A DNA stretch of 64,000 bases from assembly GCF_000143415.4 (NCBI RefSeq), contig NW_003314275.1, positions 1,437,999 to 1,501,998 of the forward strand, given 5' to 3'. Shown here one piece after another: positions 21,943 to 30,992 of this stretch. Position numbers and translations under genes: made by a program. Under the pieces are notes generated by a model, which was given only the letters and a program-made list of their open reading frames with translations, had not been told where the DNA came from and did no database searches. The stretch comes from Selaginella moellendorffii (lineage: Eukaryota > Streptophyta > Lycopodiopsida > Selaginellales > Selaginellaceae). Position 1 is the first letter of the stretch, and the number at the start of each line of letters is the position of its first letter.

Positions 21943-23275
21943 ATGCAGCCAGTAAAGATTGTTTCCGCGCAGCTCGTTCGGCCATCACACCCATCACGCG
22001 TCACCACCAAAAGGTTTGAGCTCACAGGTTTCGACCGAATCATGCAATACGTCCCCTACCAGAAGCGAATACTCTTCTACAAATCTTTCGAGGAGGAGCA
22101 AGAAGATCTCGCTGTGGCGCTCCAGCAAAGCCTGGCCGAGGTATTGCTACCATTCTACCCATTAGCGGGACGATTGAGAAGCGGGAATGGAGTTTCAGAG
22201 CCGGCATTGGAGCTGGATTGCACAGATTTGGGCGTGAGATTCACCCAAGCCGTGACGAGCTCGCGTCTCAGCGAGCTGGGGGATTTCCAGCCTTGCGAAT
22301 TTTGTGAATCCCTCTGTGCCGTGGAGTGTTCCCCAGAGTTTCCATGGACACCAGATACTCCACTTCTTTTTCTCCAGGCAAGGTTTTCTTTGGAGTTCTT
22401 TAGATTCTTTGCTGATATATATTTCTTCTTTCCACTCTACCTAGGTGACTAAGTTCGGATGTGGAGGCCTTAGCATTGGTATTTCTGGCAGCCACCAGAT
22501 CATGGACGGTGTAAGTTTCTGGCATTTCTTAAACTCCTGGGCCGAGTTCTCAAGAACAGGGAAGATCGCGCACGCGCCCCAGGTGACTTTCGGCTACGAG
22601 GAGCGAGATCCAACTCAAGCCATCAAAGAAGTCCCGAGAAAGCCAAGCAAAAGCAGCGAGAGATCCCAGGAGCTGGGACTCAAGCACTACAAGATGGACA
22701 AGGATATGATCGAGAAGCTCAAGCGTGAAGCACCAGGCACTACAACTTTCGAGGTTGTGTGCGCTCACTTCTGGAAGAAAGTGGTGGTGGCCAAGGGGCT
22801 GGAAGGATCGAGCAGCTGCGACTTCATGGTTCTTGTGGATTGCCGCGGCCGGATCAAGTCACTCCCCTCCAAGTTCTACTTTGGAAACGCGATCTGGTCC
22901 TCGGTTGCGACTGCCACCGTCGACGATCTCGCAAGAAATCCCGTGTCGCATGCCGCGGCTCTTCTACACGATGCGATCACTAGATTCGACGCACACAAGG
23001 CAGAAGAGAAGTTCTATCAGCGTCGACGTCCACAAGCTCAGCAAGGATCGCAAGTGCTTGGATCCAAGCCTTGCTTCACTCTGGTGGCGGTGGAGTCGCC
23101 CAAGCAACCGGTTTTCGAGTGTGACTTTGGGTTTGGAAGGCCGGTGGGGATGAGCTTTGGAGCGAATGATCTTCATGACGGCAAGATCTATCTCTTTCCT
23201 CTGGCGCCCGGGTCGGGCAGTGGTGTTTCAGTCACTGTTGTTCTTGACAAGGAGTCTCTTGGAAGAATGCTCTGA
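21943..23275 (+). CDS. BAHD-family acyltransferase (HCT/spermidine HCT-like), GC-AG intron
   Basis: Two exons: 21943-22377 and 22445-23275; 421 aa. The catalytic HxxxD is SHQIMDG (His162, Asp166), and the structural DFGWG motif reads DFGFGRP (residues 372-378). FYPLAGRLR and the one-intron position just before the HxxxD are also typical. These enzymes move acyl-CoA groups to alcohols or amines in phenolic and polyamine metabolism; the acceptor is unknown. The intron begins GCAAGG (donor CAG/GCAAGG) and ends CCTAG. The only nearby GT alternative puts a stop right after the join, so GC is required for frame. Confidence 0.9.
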
Positions 23276-23301
23276 TTCATACGAGTTCTCTGCGATCTTT
23301 C

Positions 23302-24633
23302 ATGAACCCGGCAGCTACTGAGTTGAGCCTCCAGACGCATATCAATCAGCTCAAGAAATCCAGCGAAAGTTTGCAACCTGCGAGGTACGCTTCTCTTCTT
23401 CAAAAGTGTGCCGAGCAAAAGTCCGCTGCTGCTGGCAAACTCGTCCACCAGCACATCCTTTCCTCTGGGTGTGGAGTGAATAGATATCTTCAAAACCATC
23501 TCATATTCATGTATGCAAAGTGTGGCTGCCTGCAAGATGCCGTGGAGGTTTTTGAATTGCTTCCATGTCCAAATGTTTTCTCGTGGACAGCGCTGATCAC
23601 CGCTTATGCCAAGGAAGGGCATTTGCGGGAGGTGCTTGGGTTTTTCAGGAAGATGCAGCTAGATGGTACTAAGCCAGATGCTTTTGTTTTCAGCACAGTT
23701 CTTACAGCATGCTCTAGTGCTGGAGCTCTAAACGAAGGAAAAGCCATTCACGACTGTGTTGTTTTGGCTGGGATGGAAACACAAGTTGTGGGAAATGCAA
23801 TCGTCAACTTATACGGGAAATGCGGGAGAGTGCATGAAGCTAAGGCTGTGTTTGAAAGGTTGCCAGAAAGAAACCTTGTGTCCTGGAATGCTCTCATTGC
23901 AGCAAATGCACAAAACGGGCATTGCAAGGATGCGATGCAAGTTTTCCAGTTGATGGATCTGGATGGTTCTGTGAGACCAAACGATGCTACCTTTGTCAGT
24001 GTTGTGGATGCCTGCTCGAACCTTTTGGATCTTCCCCGAGGAAAGTCCACCCACGAACGGATAATTCGTACGGGCTTTGATTCCTATCTCTTTGTCGGGA
24101 ATTCGCTTGTGAACATGTACGGGAAGTGTGGGAGTGTTGACCATGCTAGGCTAGTATTTGAAAAGATGAGGTTGCGGGATGTTTTATCGTGGACTTCGTT
24201 GATCGCTGCGTATGCCTTAAACGGGCATCGCAGTGCTGCACTGGAATGGAACCAGAAGATGGACTTGGAGGGTATTCCTCCCAACGACATCACATTTGTA
24301 AGCATTTTATTTGCTTGCGGCCACTCGGGACTCGTCTATCAGGGGCGAGATTTTTTCGTGTCGATGGTGGAAGACCATTCCATTTTGCCAACAATGGAAC
24401 ACTATGGTTGCATGATCGATCTTCTTGCTCGTGCTGGGTGGCTGGAAGAGGCCACGCAGCTTATTAATTTGAGCCCATTTGGTCACAAATCGTTTGAGTG
24501 GCTAACACTTTTAGGAGCTTGCAAGATGCATGGAAACCAAGGCTTGGCTTCCCAAGTTGCAAAACGAGTGTTTGTGAAAGATCCCATGTCTGCATCGCCA
24601 TATATGTTGCTCCTTCGAACTAAAACTTGCTGA
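23302..24633 (+). CDS. PPR protein, PLS class with truncated E region
   Basis: Intronless, 443 aa. P, L and S motifs alternate: VNRYLQNHLIFMYAKCG, NVFSWTALITAYAKEG, KPDAFVFSTVLTACSS, VVGNAIVNLYGKCG, and so on, about eleven repeats. The protein ends in an E1-like segment (EWLTLLGACKMHGN) and stops where E2 would begin. No DYW domain and no obvious transit peptide are present. The ATG is only 26 bp after the BAHD stop on the same strand, leaving almost no room for a separate 3' UTR and promoter. Confidence 0.87.
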   Translation: MNPAATELSLQTHINQLKKSSESLQPARYASLLQKCAEQKSAAAGKLVHQHILSSGCGVNRYLQNHLIFMYAKCGCLQDAVEVFELLPCPNVFSWTALITAYAKEGHLREVLGFFRKMQLDGTKPDAFVFSTVLTACSSAGALNEGKAIHDCVVLAGMETQVVGNAIVNLYGKCGRVHEAKAVFERLPERNLVSWNALIAANAQNGHCKDAMQVFQLMDLDGSVRPNDATFVSVVDACSNLLDLPRGKSTHERIIRTGFDSYLFVGNSLVNMYGKCGSVDHARLVFEKMRLRDVLSWTSLIAAYALNGHRSAALEWNQKMDLEGIPPNDITFVSILFACGHSGLVYQGRDFFVSMVEDHSILPTMEHYGCMIDLLARAGWLEEATQLINLSPFGHKSFEWLTLLGACKMHGNQGLASQVAKRVFVKDPMSASPYMLLLRTKTC

Positions 24634-25074
24634 ATGGAAAAATAACTACCATTTTTATTATTAAGATCTAAACAAAGAGTGATGTTTCTTAAAGCAAATA
24701 TTTGTAACTAGCTATACCTCAGAAACAAATCCCCTCGATTCATATAAAATGGTGGGTCATAATAATTTGTACACTTAACCAAAACTATACCAAGTAAACC
24801 AATGAGGTATAAGCAAGCTTAAGCTTAAGCCTGCTAAATAAAATCAGAAAATCGAGTAGCAAGAACATAATAATTAACAAAATCTTTTGGTCACCAATTC
24901 CACTATAAAATTTCAACATAGGAAAAATTGGACCATATTATTCTTTCTGCTAGCAAATGAGAGTAACAAGAGTATCAATACTATTAAATTATAAGAATTT
25001 CAACAAAAATCAGATCATATTCTTGATATATTTCCCTTAATGCTTCTAAAGCATTTTACTTTAGATTTGATTAT
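24634..25074. other. AT-rich spacer between two PPR genes
   Basis: These 441 bp are strongly AT-rich, with a short AAGCTTAAGCTTAAGC repeat near 24815. There is no open frame of note. Confidence 0.4.
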
Positions 25075-27306
25075 ATGAAGTTTATGAGAGTGAGGAGGCT
25101 GTGTACTTCATGTGACGTTGCAACCCACATTCGAAAGTGCGGAAGGCTGCGTGACTTTGAAGGAGGCAAGCACATCCACGACAATCTCATAGCTTCTTCA
25201 AGGCCAATTGATAGCTATCTCTCAAATCTTCTGATAGAAATGTATAGTAGATGTGGCAGTGTTACACAGGCATGGCTAGTCTTCAAACAAATCCATGACA
25301 AGAGCGTCTACTCCTGGACTGTTATCATCGCAGCATTTGCCCACAATGGGCATTTGCTTGAGGCATTTGTTCTCTTCTACAAAATGGACTTGGAGGGCGT
25401 TTTGCCGAACAAAGTCACCTTCGTCACAGTCCTGCGAGCATGCACCACCCTCGCACAGTGCGAGAAAATCTTCGCCCGGGTGAAACATCTCGGCTTGGAG
25501 CTAGACACCACCCTTGGAACCGCCTTTGTGAGCACATTCGCAAAGCTCGGGGACTTGGCCGCGGCTAGAGACGTTTTCGAGAATCTCGGCAGCTCCAGGA
25601 ATGTGGTGTCGTGGACCGTGATGATCTGGGCTTACGCGCAGCAGGGTTTCATTCGAGCGGCCTTCGATCTCTACAAGAGAATGGACTGCGAGCCAAACGC
25701 TGTAACTTTCATGGCCGTGATGGATTCCTGTTTGCGTCCAGAGGACTTACCGCGAGCGGAGCAAATCCACGCACACATGGTTGCCTCCGGTTTTGAATCC
25801 GATGTTGTCTTGCAAGTTTGTCTCGTCACCATGTATGGGAAGTGTGGGAGCGTCGACAGCGCTTGGAGCATCTTCGAAAACTTGAAGGAGAGAAGCGTGG
25901 TTGCATGGAACTCCATGCTATCTGCGTTCGCCAGCAACGGGTGTTACGAGAGGAGCTTGAAACTCTACGAAAGAATGCTGCTAGAGGGGACAAAACCCGA
26001 CAAGATCACTTACTTGGCTGTGCTTGATGCCTGCCAGAGCGTTTCCGAGGCCCGGAGGTACGCCGCTACCTTCGAGCTGGAGCTAGATATTGCTGCAAGA
26101 AATGCCGCGGTCAGTGCGTACGCGAGGTGTGGAAGCTTGAAAGAAGCCAAGGCTGCGTTTGATGCAATCCAATGGAAGAACAACGCTGTGACATGGAACG
26201 CCATGATCTCCGGCCTTGCACAGCACGGAGAGAGCAAGCAAGCTCTCGAGTGCTTTTGGAAAATGGAACTGGAAGGAGTGAGAGCAAACTCGGTCACTTA
26301 CCTCGCAAGTCTAGAGGCATGCTCGAGCTTGAAAGATTTGACGAGAGGGAGACAACTCCACGCCAGGATCCTCCTGGAAAACATACACGAGGCAAACCTC
26401 AGCAATGCCGTGATCAACATGTATGGCAAGTGTGGAAGTCTAGACGAAGCAATGGACGAGTTTGTGAAAATGCCCGAGAGAGATGTGATCTCCTGGAACA
26501 CAATGATAGCAACATACGCTCAACACGGCAGTGGAAGACAAGCACTAGAGTTTTTCAAGCAAATGGACCTGGAAGGATGGACTCCGGACAGAGCAACGTA
26601 CCTAGGAGCGATCGACGCGTGCGGCAGCGTTCCATCTCTAGCTCTCGGAAAAACCATCCACTCCATCGTCGCCACTGCTGCTCCATGCCTGGAACAAGAT
26701 CCGGGAGTCGCCACAGCGCTCGTCACCATGTACGCTCGGTGTGGAAGCCTGCACGACGCAAAGTCAGTGTTCTGGAGATCTCACTCGCGGAACCTCGTTA
26801 CCTGGTCGAACTTGATCGCTGCGTGTGCTCAGCACGGCCGAGAGAACGAGGCCCTGGATCTCTTCCGCGAGATGCAGCTCCAGGGAACCAAGCCCGACGC
26901 TCTAACTTTCAGCACGCTCGTCGCGGCTTGCAGCCGGCGAGGAGTCGTGAAAGATGGCGTCTTCTACTTTGTGTCCATGGTGGAGGACTACAACATCCCG
27001 GCGAGCGAGGACCACTTTGGAGGGATGGTCGATTTGCTGGGACGAGCAGGCTGGCTGGAAGAGGCCGAGCAAGTGATGCGAAAAAATCCTTGCGCTTTGG
27101 CTCACGCTGTTTTGCTGGGAGCTTGTCACGTCCACGGCGATGTCGAGCGAGGGATTCGCGTCGCACAGAGCGCTCTCGAGTTGGATTGGAAGAACTCGGC
27201 ATCGTATGTCACCATGTCTCACATGTACGCTGGCGCTGGATCACGGCAAGAGTTTCACGAGTTAGAGACCAGCTTATCAGAAGAACTTGGACCACTCACC
27301 TCTTGA
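25075..27306 (+). CDS. PPR protein, PLS class, E-type C terminus
   Basis: Intronless, 743 aa, ATG at 25075 after AT-rich sequence. About twenty P/L/S repeats run through the protein (LSNLLIEMYSRCGSV, YSWTVIIAAFAHNGH, NAVTFMAVMDSC, RSVVAWNSMLSAFAS, ISWNTMIATYAQHGSG). It then has HFGGMVDLLGRAGWLEEAEQVM and VLLGACHVHGDVERG, and a shortened E region ending SEELGPLTS. Without a DYW domain it would need a partner deaminase if it is an editing factor. The coding region is GC-rich and creates a long but meaningless open frame at 26172-27323. Confidence 0.9.
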   Translation: MKFMRVRRLCTSCDVATHIRKCGRLRDFEGGKHIHDNLIASSRPIDSYLSNLLIEMYSRCGSVTQAWLVFKQIHDKSVYSWTVIIAAFAHNGHLLEAFVLFYKMDLEGVLPNKVTFVTVLRACTTLAQCEKIFARVKHLGLELDTTLGTAFVSTFAKLGDLAAARDVFENLGSSRNVVSWTVMIWAYAQQGFIRAAFDLYKRMDCEPNAVTFMAVMDSCLRPEDLPRAEQIHAHMVASGFESDVVLQVCLVTMYGKCGSVDSAWSIFENLKERSVVAWNSMLSAFASNGCYERSLKLYERMLLEGTKPDKITYLAVLDACQSVSEARRYAATFELELDIAARNAAVSAYARCGSLKEAKAAFDAIQWKNNAVTWNAMISGLAQHGESKQALECFWKMELEGVRANSVTYLASLEACSSLKDLTRGRQLHARILLENIHEANLSNAVINMYGKCGSLDEAMDEFVKMPERDVISWNTMIATYAQHGSGRQALEFFKQMDLEGWTPDRATYLGAIDACGSVPSLALGKTIHSIVATAAPCLEQDPGVATALVTMYARCGSLHDAKSVFWRSHSRNLVTWSNLIAACAQHGRENEALDLFREMQLQGTKPDALTFSTLVAACSRRGVVKDGVFYFVSMVEDYNIPASEDHFGGMVDLLGRAGWLEEAEQVMRKNPCALAHAVLLGACHVHGDVERGIRVAQSALELDWKNSASYVTMSHMYAGAGSRQEFHELETSLSEELGPLTS

Positions 27307-27477
27307 AGAATCTTGTGCGCTGATAGTCGAAGAGATCGCAAGAACTCGAGAAGAAATGAGGATGAATGATCAATCAGCCATTCAAGGAAAAGAGATTTTC
27401 TACATCAGAGGAGAGCGACCTGATCGAGTCGAGCGGTGAATTTCTACTAGCTAGCGGCTACGTTTCCTTGCCTTCGC

Positions 27478-27669
27478 TTACGCGATGTCGGTGTCGTCGA
27501 AATCATCCTCGAAGCTGTTGAAGAAGTCGAGATCGCAGGGCTTGTTGTCGACGATGGCGTCGCCCAGCATCTCGATGCCGTCGCCGTCGATGTCCATGTC
27601 CATCGCGACGCTGCCGCCCACGCCCTGATCCTCGACATCGCCCGCCACATACACTGGGAATGGCTTCAT
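27478..27669 (-). CDS. SMAP1: Small acidic protein 1 (SMAP1) homologue
   Basis: A single 63-aa exon with ATG at 27669. The C-terminal signature LDFFNSFEDDFDDTDIA is nearly identical to the conserved F/D region of plant SMAP1/SMAP2, and an acidic MDMDIDGDG block precedes it. In Arabidopsis SMAP1 works in the auxin (2,4-D) response downstream of SCF-TIR1, next to RUB-modified cullin and COP9 signalosome. The protein is too small for standard gene finders. It has an ATATTCC-rich upstream region (27696-27754). Confidence 0.85.
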   Translation of the reverse strand: MKPFPVYVAGDVEDQGVGGSVAMDMDIDGDGIEMLGDAIVDNKPCDLDFFNSFEDDFDDTDIA

Positions 27670-27694
27670 CGTCCCTCCTAACCCTAGAACAAGA

Positions 27695-27755
27695 TGGGAT
27701 ATTCCCACCGATAAGACGAATATACCCTTAGGGCAACGACCACTGGGATATTCCT
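27695..27755 (-). promoter_or_regulatory. Paired GGGATATTCC motifs upstream of SMAP1
   Basis: GGGATATTCC occurs at 27696-27705 and again at 27745-27754, with CGAATATACCC between. Related ATATTC motifs lie upstream of NXD1, PDF-PPR and the Tim22-like gene in this window. Confidence 0.35.
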
Positions 27756-27799
27756 CGCATAACATTTTTTAGGGCAACAAAGTTTGACTTGACCATTGA

Positions 27800-28496
27800 C
27801 TAGGACTGTACAGGGCTATTGTCAATGGCTTTCTTTTGGCCCCTGGGAGTACGCTCGTGTTTCTCGAGCAAGAGTTCTGGCAAGCCTCGAATGGCGGTGA
27901 TTTTCCTGGAGAGAAAACCAAGTGAGAAACACCACGATCGAGAAGATCTCTTACTTGGTCGCGTAGACTTCTCGCGCCTCGGCCTTCCACACCTTCAATC
28001 GCGCGGCGTTCTCTCTCCACCGCTTCACTCGCAAAACTTCGCGGCGAGCAGTGCGAGCCCGGTAGAACTCGATAAACTTCTTTCGATCGGCCTGGAAGTG
28101 CGCGCGCAACGATCAAATTCACGGAAGAGAAATCTAGTGAGCTTACATTGACATATCTCGTCTTTTGCAATCCACGCCACTGCCTGTTGAGATTTCTACG
28201 CGGCCTTGGCGGCGGCCGGGGCTTGATCACCGGATCGTTGGCCTCGAGCTTGGTCACTCCAGTGTAGAGTGTTGGAACTCTAAAAGGATCTGCCAGTGAA
28301 AGTCTCCATAAGAATGCCCAAGAGATCACCAGCAAGACATACCCACGTATTTGTTTCTTCGCTTGTCGCGGAACAAATGCCGCACCCACAGGCACGAGAA
28401 TCGCAATGCCGGTGGATCAGCGCAGCCGGATCTCCCCGTGATCGCGGATGATCGCTGGAGTAGCGGCTTGAGGGCGCCCACGCACGCCCTGGCCAT
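27800..28496 (-). CDS. Basic protein with a probable mitochondrial presequence, function unknown
   Basis: Four exons in coding order: 28496-28343, 28289-28147, 28091-27955, 27905-27800; 179 aa. I do not recognise the family. The first ~40 residues (MARACVGALKPLLQRSS...) are Arg/Ser-rich without acidic residues, as in mitochondrial targeting peptides. The mature part is rich in Arg/Lys with a proline-arginine stretch (KPRPPPRPRRNLNRQW) and a helix of the form ADRKKFIEFYRARTARRE. Small, basic and imported is what a plant mitoribosomal or RNA-associated protein looks like, but that is inference. It is supported by four consistent GT-AG joins and by the shared promoter with a PPR gene. Confidence 0.65.
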
Positions 28497-28529
28497 CGGT
28501 GCCCAAGAACCCTAAACCCTAAGAAACAA
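28497..28529. promoter_or_regulatory. 33-bp divergent start region with telo-box
   Basis: Only 33 bp separate the ATGs of the mitochondrial-type gene (-) and the DYW-class PPR gene (+). They contain AACCCTAAACCCTAAG at 28508-28523, a double telo-box. The 5' UTRs must overlap each other or the opposite coding exon. Confidence 0.6.
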
Positions 28530-30992
28530 ATGCGCCTCTCCTCGCGATGGCGCCTCTTGTTTCGCAGCGGCGCGAGGCGATTGAGCACGCAGGCGAGGGC
28601 GCCGATCGTTTTCAAGGTGAGCGAACCCGTGCCCGTGATCTATCCATCGCTCAGGAACCGCTGGAAGCCGCTGGAAGTGGTGGCTCCATTCGAGCTTCCC
28701 GAAGAGGCGCAATTCTCTGGCGATGGAAGCGATGAAGAAGATGAAGATGAGGAAGAAGAGGAGGAGCAGCATAGATCTAGGCGAGGGAGACAGGCAAAGG
28801 ATCAAAGGCAAATGCAGGGAAGGGTAAAGCATCACAAAAGAGAAGAAGAGTTTCACGAAGAGGAGGAAGAAGGCGATACGCAAGAGGAAGAAGAAGATCA
28901 AGGGATCGTAGAAATAGAAGAAGATCACGACGAAGAAGAACGTAGCGACGAAGACGACGATGATCTCGTCATGAATTCCGAGGAGGAAGCCGACTACCAA
29001 GAGCTCGCTCGAATGGTTGACGAGGAGGATCGAGAAGAGGCCGGGGCCGCGCAGGCAGCCAAAGCTAGAGCTCGCGATCGTCACCGCAGTCGAGAGGAAC
29101 CACAGGATCAAGCTCTCGTTCTCCAAAAACCTCCCACGAGATCACCGGTGGTGGAAGATCAAGAACAGGAGCAGAAGAGAGAGCAAAGTTCCAGCAGGGA
29201 ATCGAGTGACCACCATAGCGGTTCCAAGAGACTCGAGCAGATCATCCGGGAGCTCGAGCAACAGGACGTGAAGTTCGACTCGGCGGCGTATGGATCGCTC
29301 CTCCAGTGGTGCGGAAACTCCAAATCCCTCGATCTGGGATCCCGCGTCTTGGATCACATGATCAAGACGAAGCAAACGCTGGACAGATACCTCCTCAACA
29401 TGCTCGTCGAGATGTACGGCAAATGCGGCGCCGTCGGACAGGCCCGACAGACATTCGACCGGATATCGCGGAAGAATGTCTTCTCGTGGACAATCATGAT
29501 CACGGCCTATGCCCAGAACGGGCACAGCGCCGAGGCGATCAAGCTCCTGGCGGCCATGGATCTCGACGGCGAGCCTCCAAACGTGGTGACGTTCGTCAAC
29601 GCGCTCGCCGCTTGCTCGAGCTCGCGATCGCTCCACGCCGGCCGGATCATCCACGAGAGCTTGGCGGCGAGAAATCTCGACTCCAATCTCATCGCCCAGA
29701 CCGCGCTGCTCGACATGTATAGCAAGTGCTCGAGCTTGCAAGAGGCGATCCGGGTGTTCTCCGCGATCAAGAACAAGGACACGGTGTCGTACAACGCCAT
29801 GATCTCCGCGCTCTCTCGCCAGGGGTACGGCAAGGAATCGCTGGAATTGTTCCAGAGAATGGAGCTCGAGGGGTTCCGGCCGGACGAGGTGACGTACGGC
29901 AGCGTCCTCAACGCTTGCGAGCGGCTTGGCGCGCTATCGTACGGAGGCTCCGTACACCGCCGGATTCGTGGGACCGCGCTGGAGTCGGACGTGGTGGTGG
30001 CCACCGCGCTGGTCGGGCTGTACGGCCGGTGTGGCCAGCTGGATTCTGCGCGGGGAATGTTCGAGGCGATGGGGCAGAAGGGGGTGGTGGCGTGGACGCT
30101 CATGATCTCTTCCCTGGCCCAGAATGGGCGAGGCGATGAGGCGCTGGATCTCTTCCGGAGGATGGAATGCGCCGGGGTGGCCCCCGACGAGGTGACGCTG
30201 GCGAGCGCCTTGCTGGCGTGTGGTGGCCGCCGCGTGGAGGAGGGGCGGCGGATATTCGACGCCCTGGGGAGGGTATATCCGGTGTCCGCCTCGGCGGAAC
30301 ACTACGGTTGCATGGTGGAGGTTCTAGGGCGGGCGGGGAAGCTCGAGGAGGCCGAGGGTTTGATCCAGGGAATGCCGCGCAAGGCCAGCGGCGCGATCTG
30401 GATGGCGCTGCTGGCGGCTTGCAATCGGCGCGGCGATCTGGAGCGGGGGATTCGTGCTGCGAATCGAGCACAGCAGCTCGATCCCGGGAGCTTTGCGGCG
30501 TCCATGGCGATGCTCGCGGAGCTGTATGGAGCGGCGGGGCGGTGGGAGGATGCTGCCAGGGTCAGGAAGGCTGTGGAATCGAGGAATGCGAGGAGGGAGC
30601 CCGGCGGGCGGAGCTGGATCGAGGTGAACAACAGGGTGCACGAGTTTGGGGAGGATGATGATCGTCTGCAAGGCCCTCGGCTGGACAAGATCCGGGGCGA
30701 GCTCCAGCGATTGAGCTCGCTAGCCGTCGAGGAAGGGGGGATTTGCAAGGACGAGAATGCCAGGGCTCACATTCTTGGCTGCTGCCACAGCGAGAAGGTG
30801 GCGATTGGGTTTGGGATTGTGTCCACGCCTGCTGGGCAATTGATAAGGATCGTCAAGAATCTAAGGGCTTGCCATGATTGCCATGCGTTTGCCAAGTTTG
30901 TGTCTAGAAGGATACAGAGGGAAATAAGTGTGCGGGATCCGTATGGCTTGCATTGCTTCCACACTAATGGCTCTTGCTCTTGTGAAATTTGA
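28530..30992 (+). CDS. DYW-class PPR protein with acidic N-terminal extension and altered DYW tail
   Basis: Intronless, 820 aa. Residues 1-~25 look like an organelle presequence (MRLSSRWRLLFRSGARRLST). Residues ~65-160 are an extraordinary Glu/Asp-rich tract, then a charged linker to ~235. PLS repeats run from ~240 to ~640, followed by an E region with GRSWIEVNNRVHEF. The DYW-type deaminase domain has HSEKVAIGFGIV (His, catalytic Glu) and CHDCHAFAKFVSRRIQREISVRD, but the protein ends CSCEI in place of the canonical CSCGDYW. The PG box and zinc ligands look intact, so C-to-U editing is plausible. Codons are very GC-rich. Confidence 0.88.
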   Translation: MRLSSRWRLLFRSGARRLSTQARAPIVFKVSEPVPVIYPSLRNRWKPLEVVAPFELPEEAQFSGDGSDEEDEDEEEEEEQHRSRRGRQAKDQRQMQGRVKHHKREEEFHEEEEEGDTQEEEEDQGIVEIEEDHDEEERSDEDDDDLVMNSEEEADYQELARMVDEEDREEAGAAQAAKARARDRHRSREEPQDQALVLQKPPTRSPVVEDQEQEQKREQSSSRESSDHHSGSKRLEQIIRELEQQDVKFDSAAYGSLLQWCGNSKSLDLGSRVLDHMIKTKQTLDRYLLNMLVEMYGKCGAVGQARQTFDRISRKNVFSWTIMITAYAQNGHSAEAIKLLAAMDLDGEPPNVVTFVNALAACSSSRSLHAGRIIHESLAARNLDSNLIAQTALLDMYSKCSSLQEAIRVFSAIKNKDTVSYNAMISALSRQGYGKESLELFQRMELEGFRPDEVTYGSVLNACERLGALSYGGSVHRRIRGTALESDVVVATALVGLYGRCGQLDSARGMFEAMGQKGVVAWTLMISSLAQNGRGDEALDLFRRMECAGVAPDEVTLASALLACGGRRVEEGRRIFDALGRVYPVSASAEHYGCMVEVLGRAGKLEEAEGLIQGMPRKASGAIWMALLAACNRRGDLERGIRAANRAQQLDPGSFAASMAMLAELYGAAGRWEDAARVRKAVESRNARREPGGRSWIEVNNRVHEFGEDDDRLQGPRLDKIRGELQRLSSLAVEEGGICKDENARAHILGCCHSEKVAIGFGIVSTPAGQLIRIVKNLRACHDCHAFAKFVSRRIQREISVRDPYGLHCFHTNGSCSCEI

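Noticed and set aside
26172-27323. 383-codon + strand open frame overlapping the 743-aa PPR gene
   Set aside because: It is a shifted-frame shadow of a GC-rich coding region; its product is Arg-rich without any domain, while the other frame carries clear PPR repeats.
29142-30748. Several 120-200 codon antisense and alternative frames over the DYW PPR gene
   Set aside because: They are compositional shadows of GC-rich codons; no motif, and the sense frame is fully explained.
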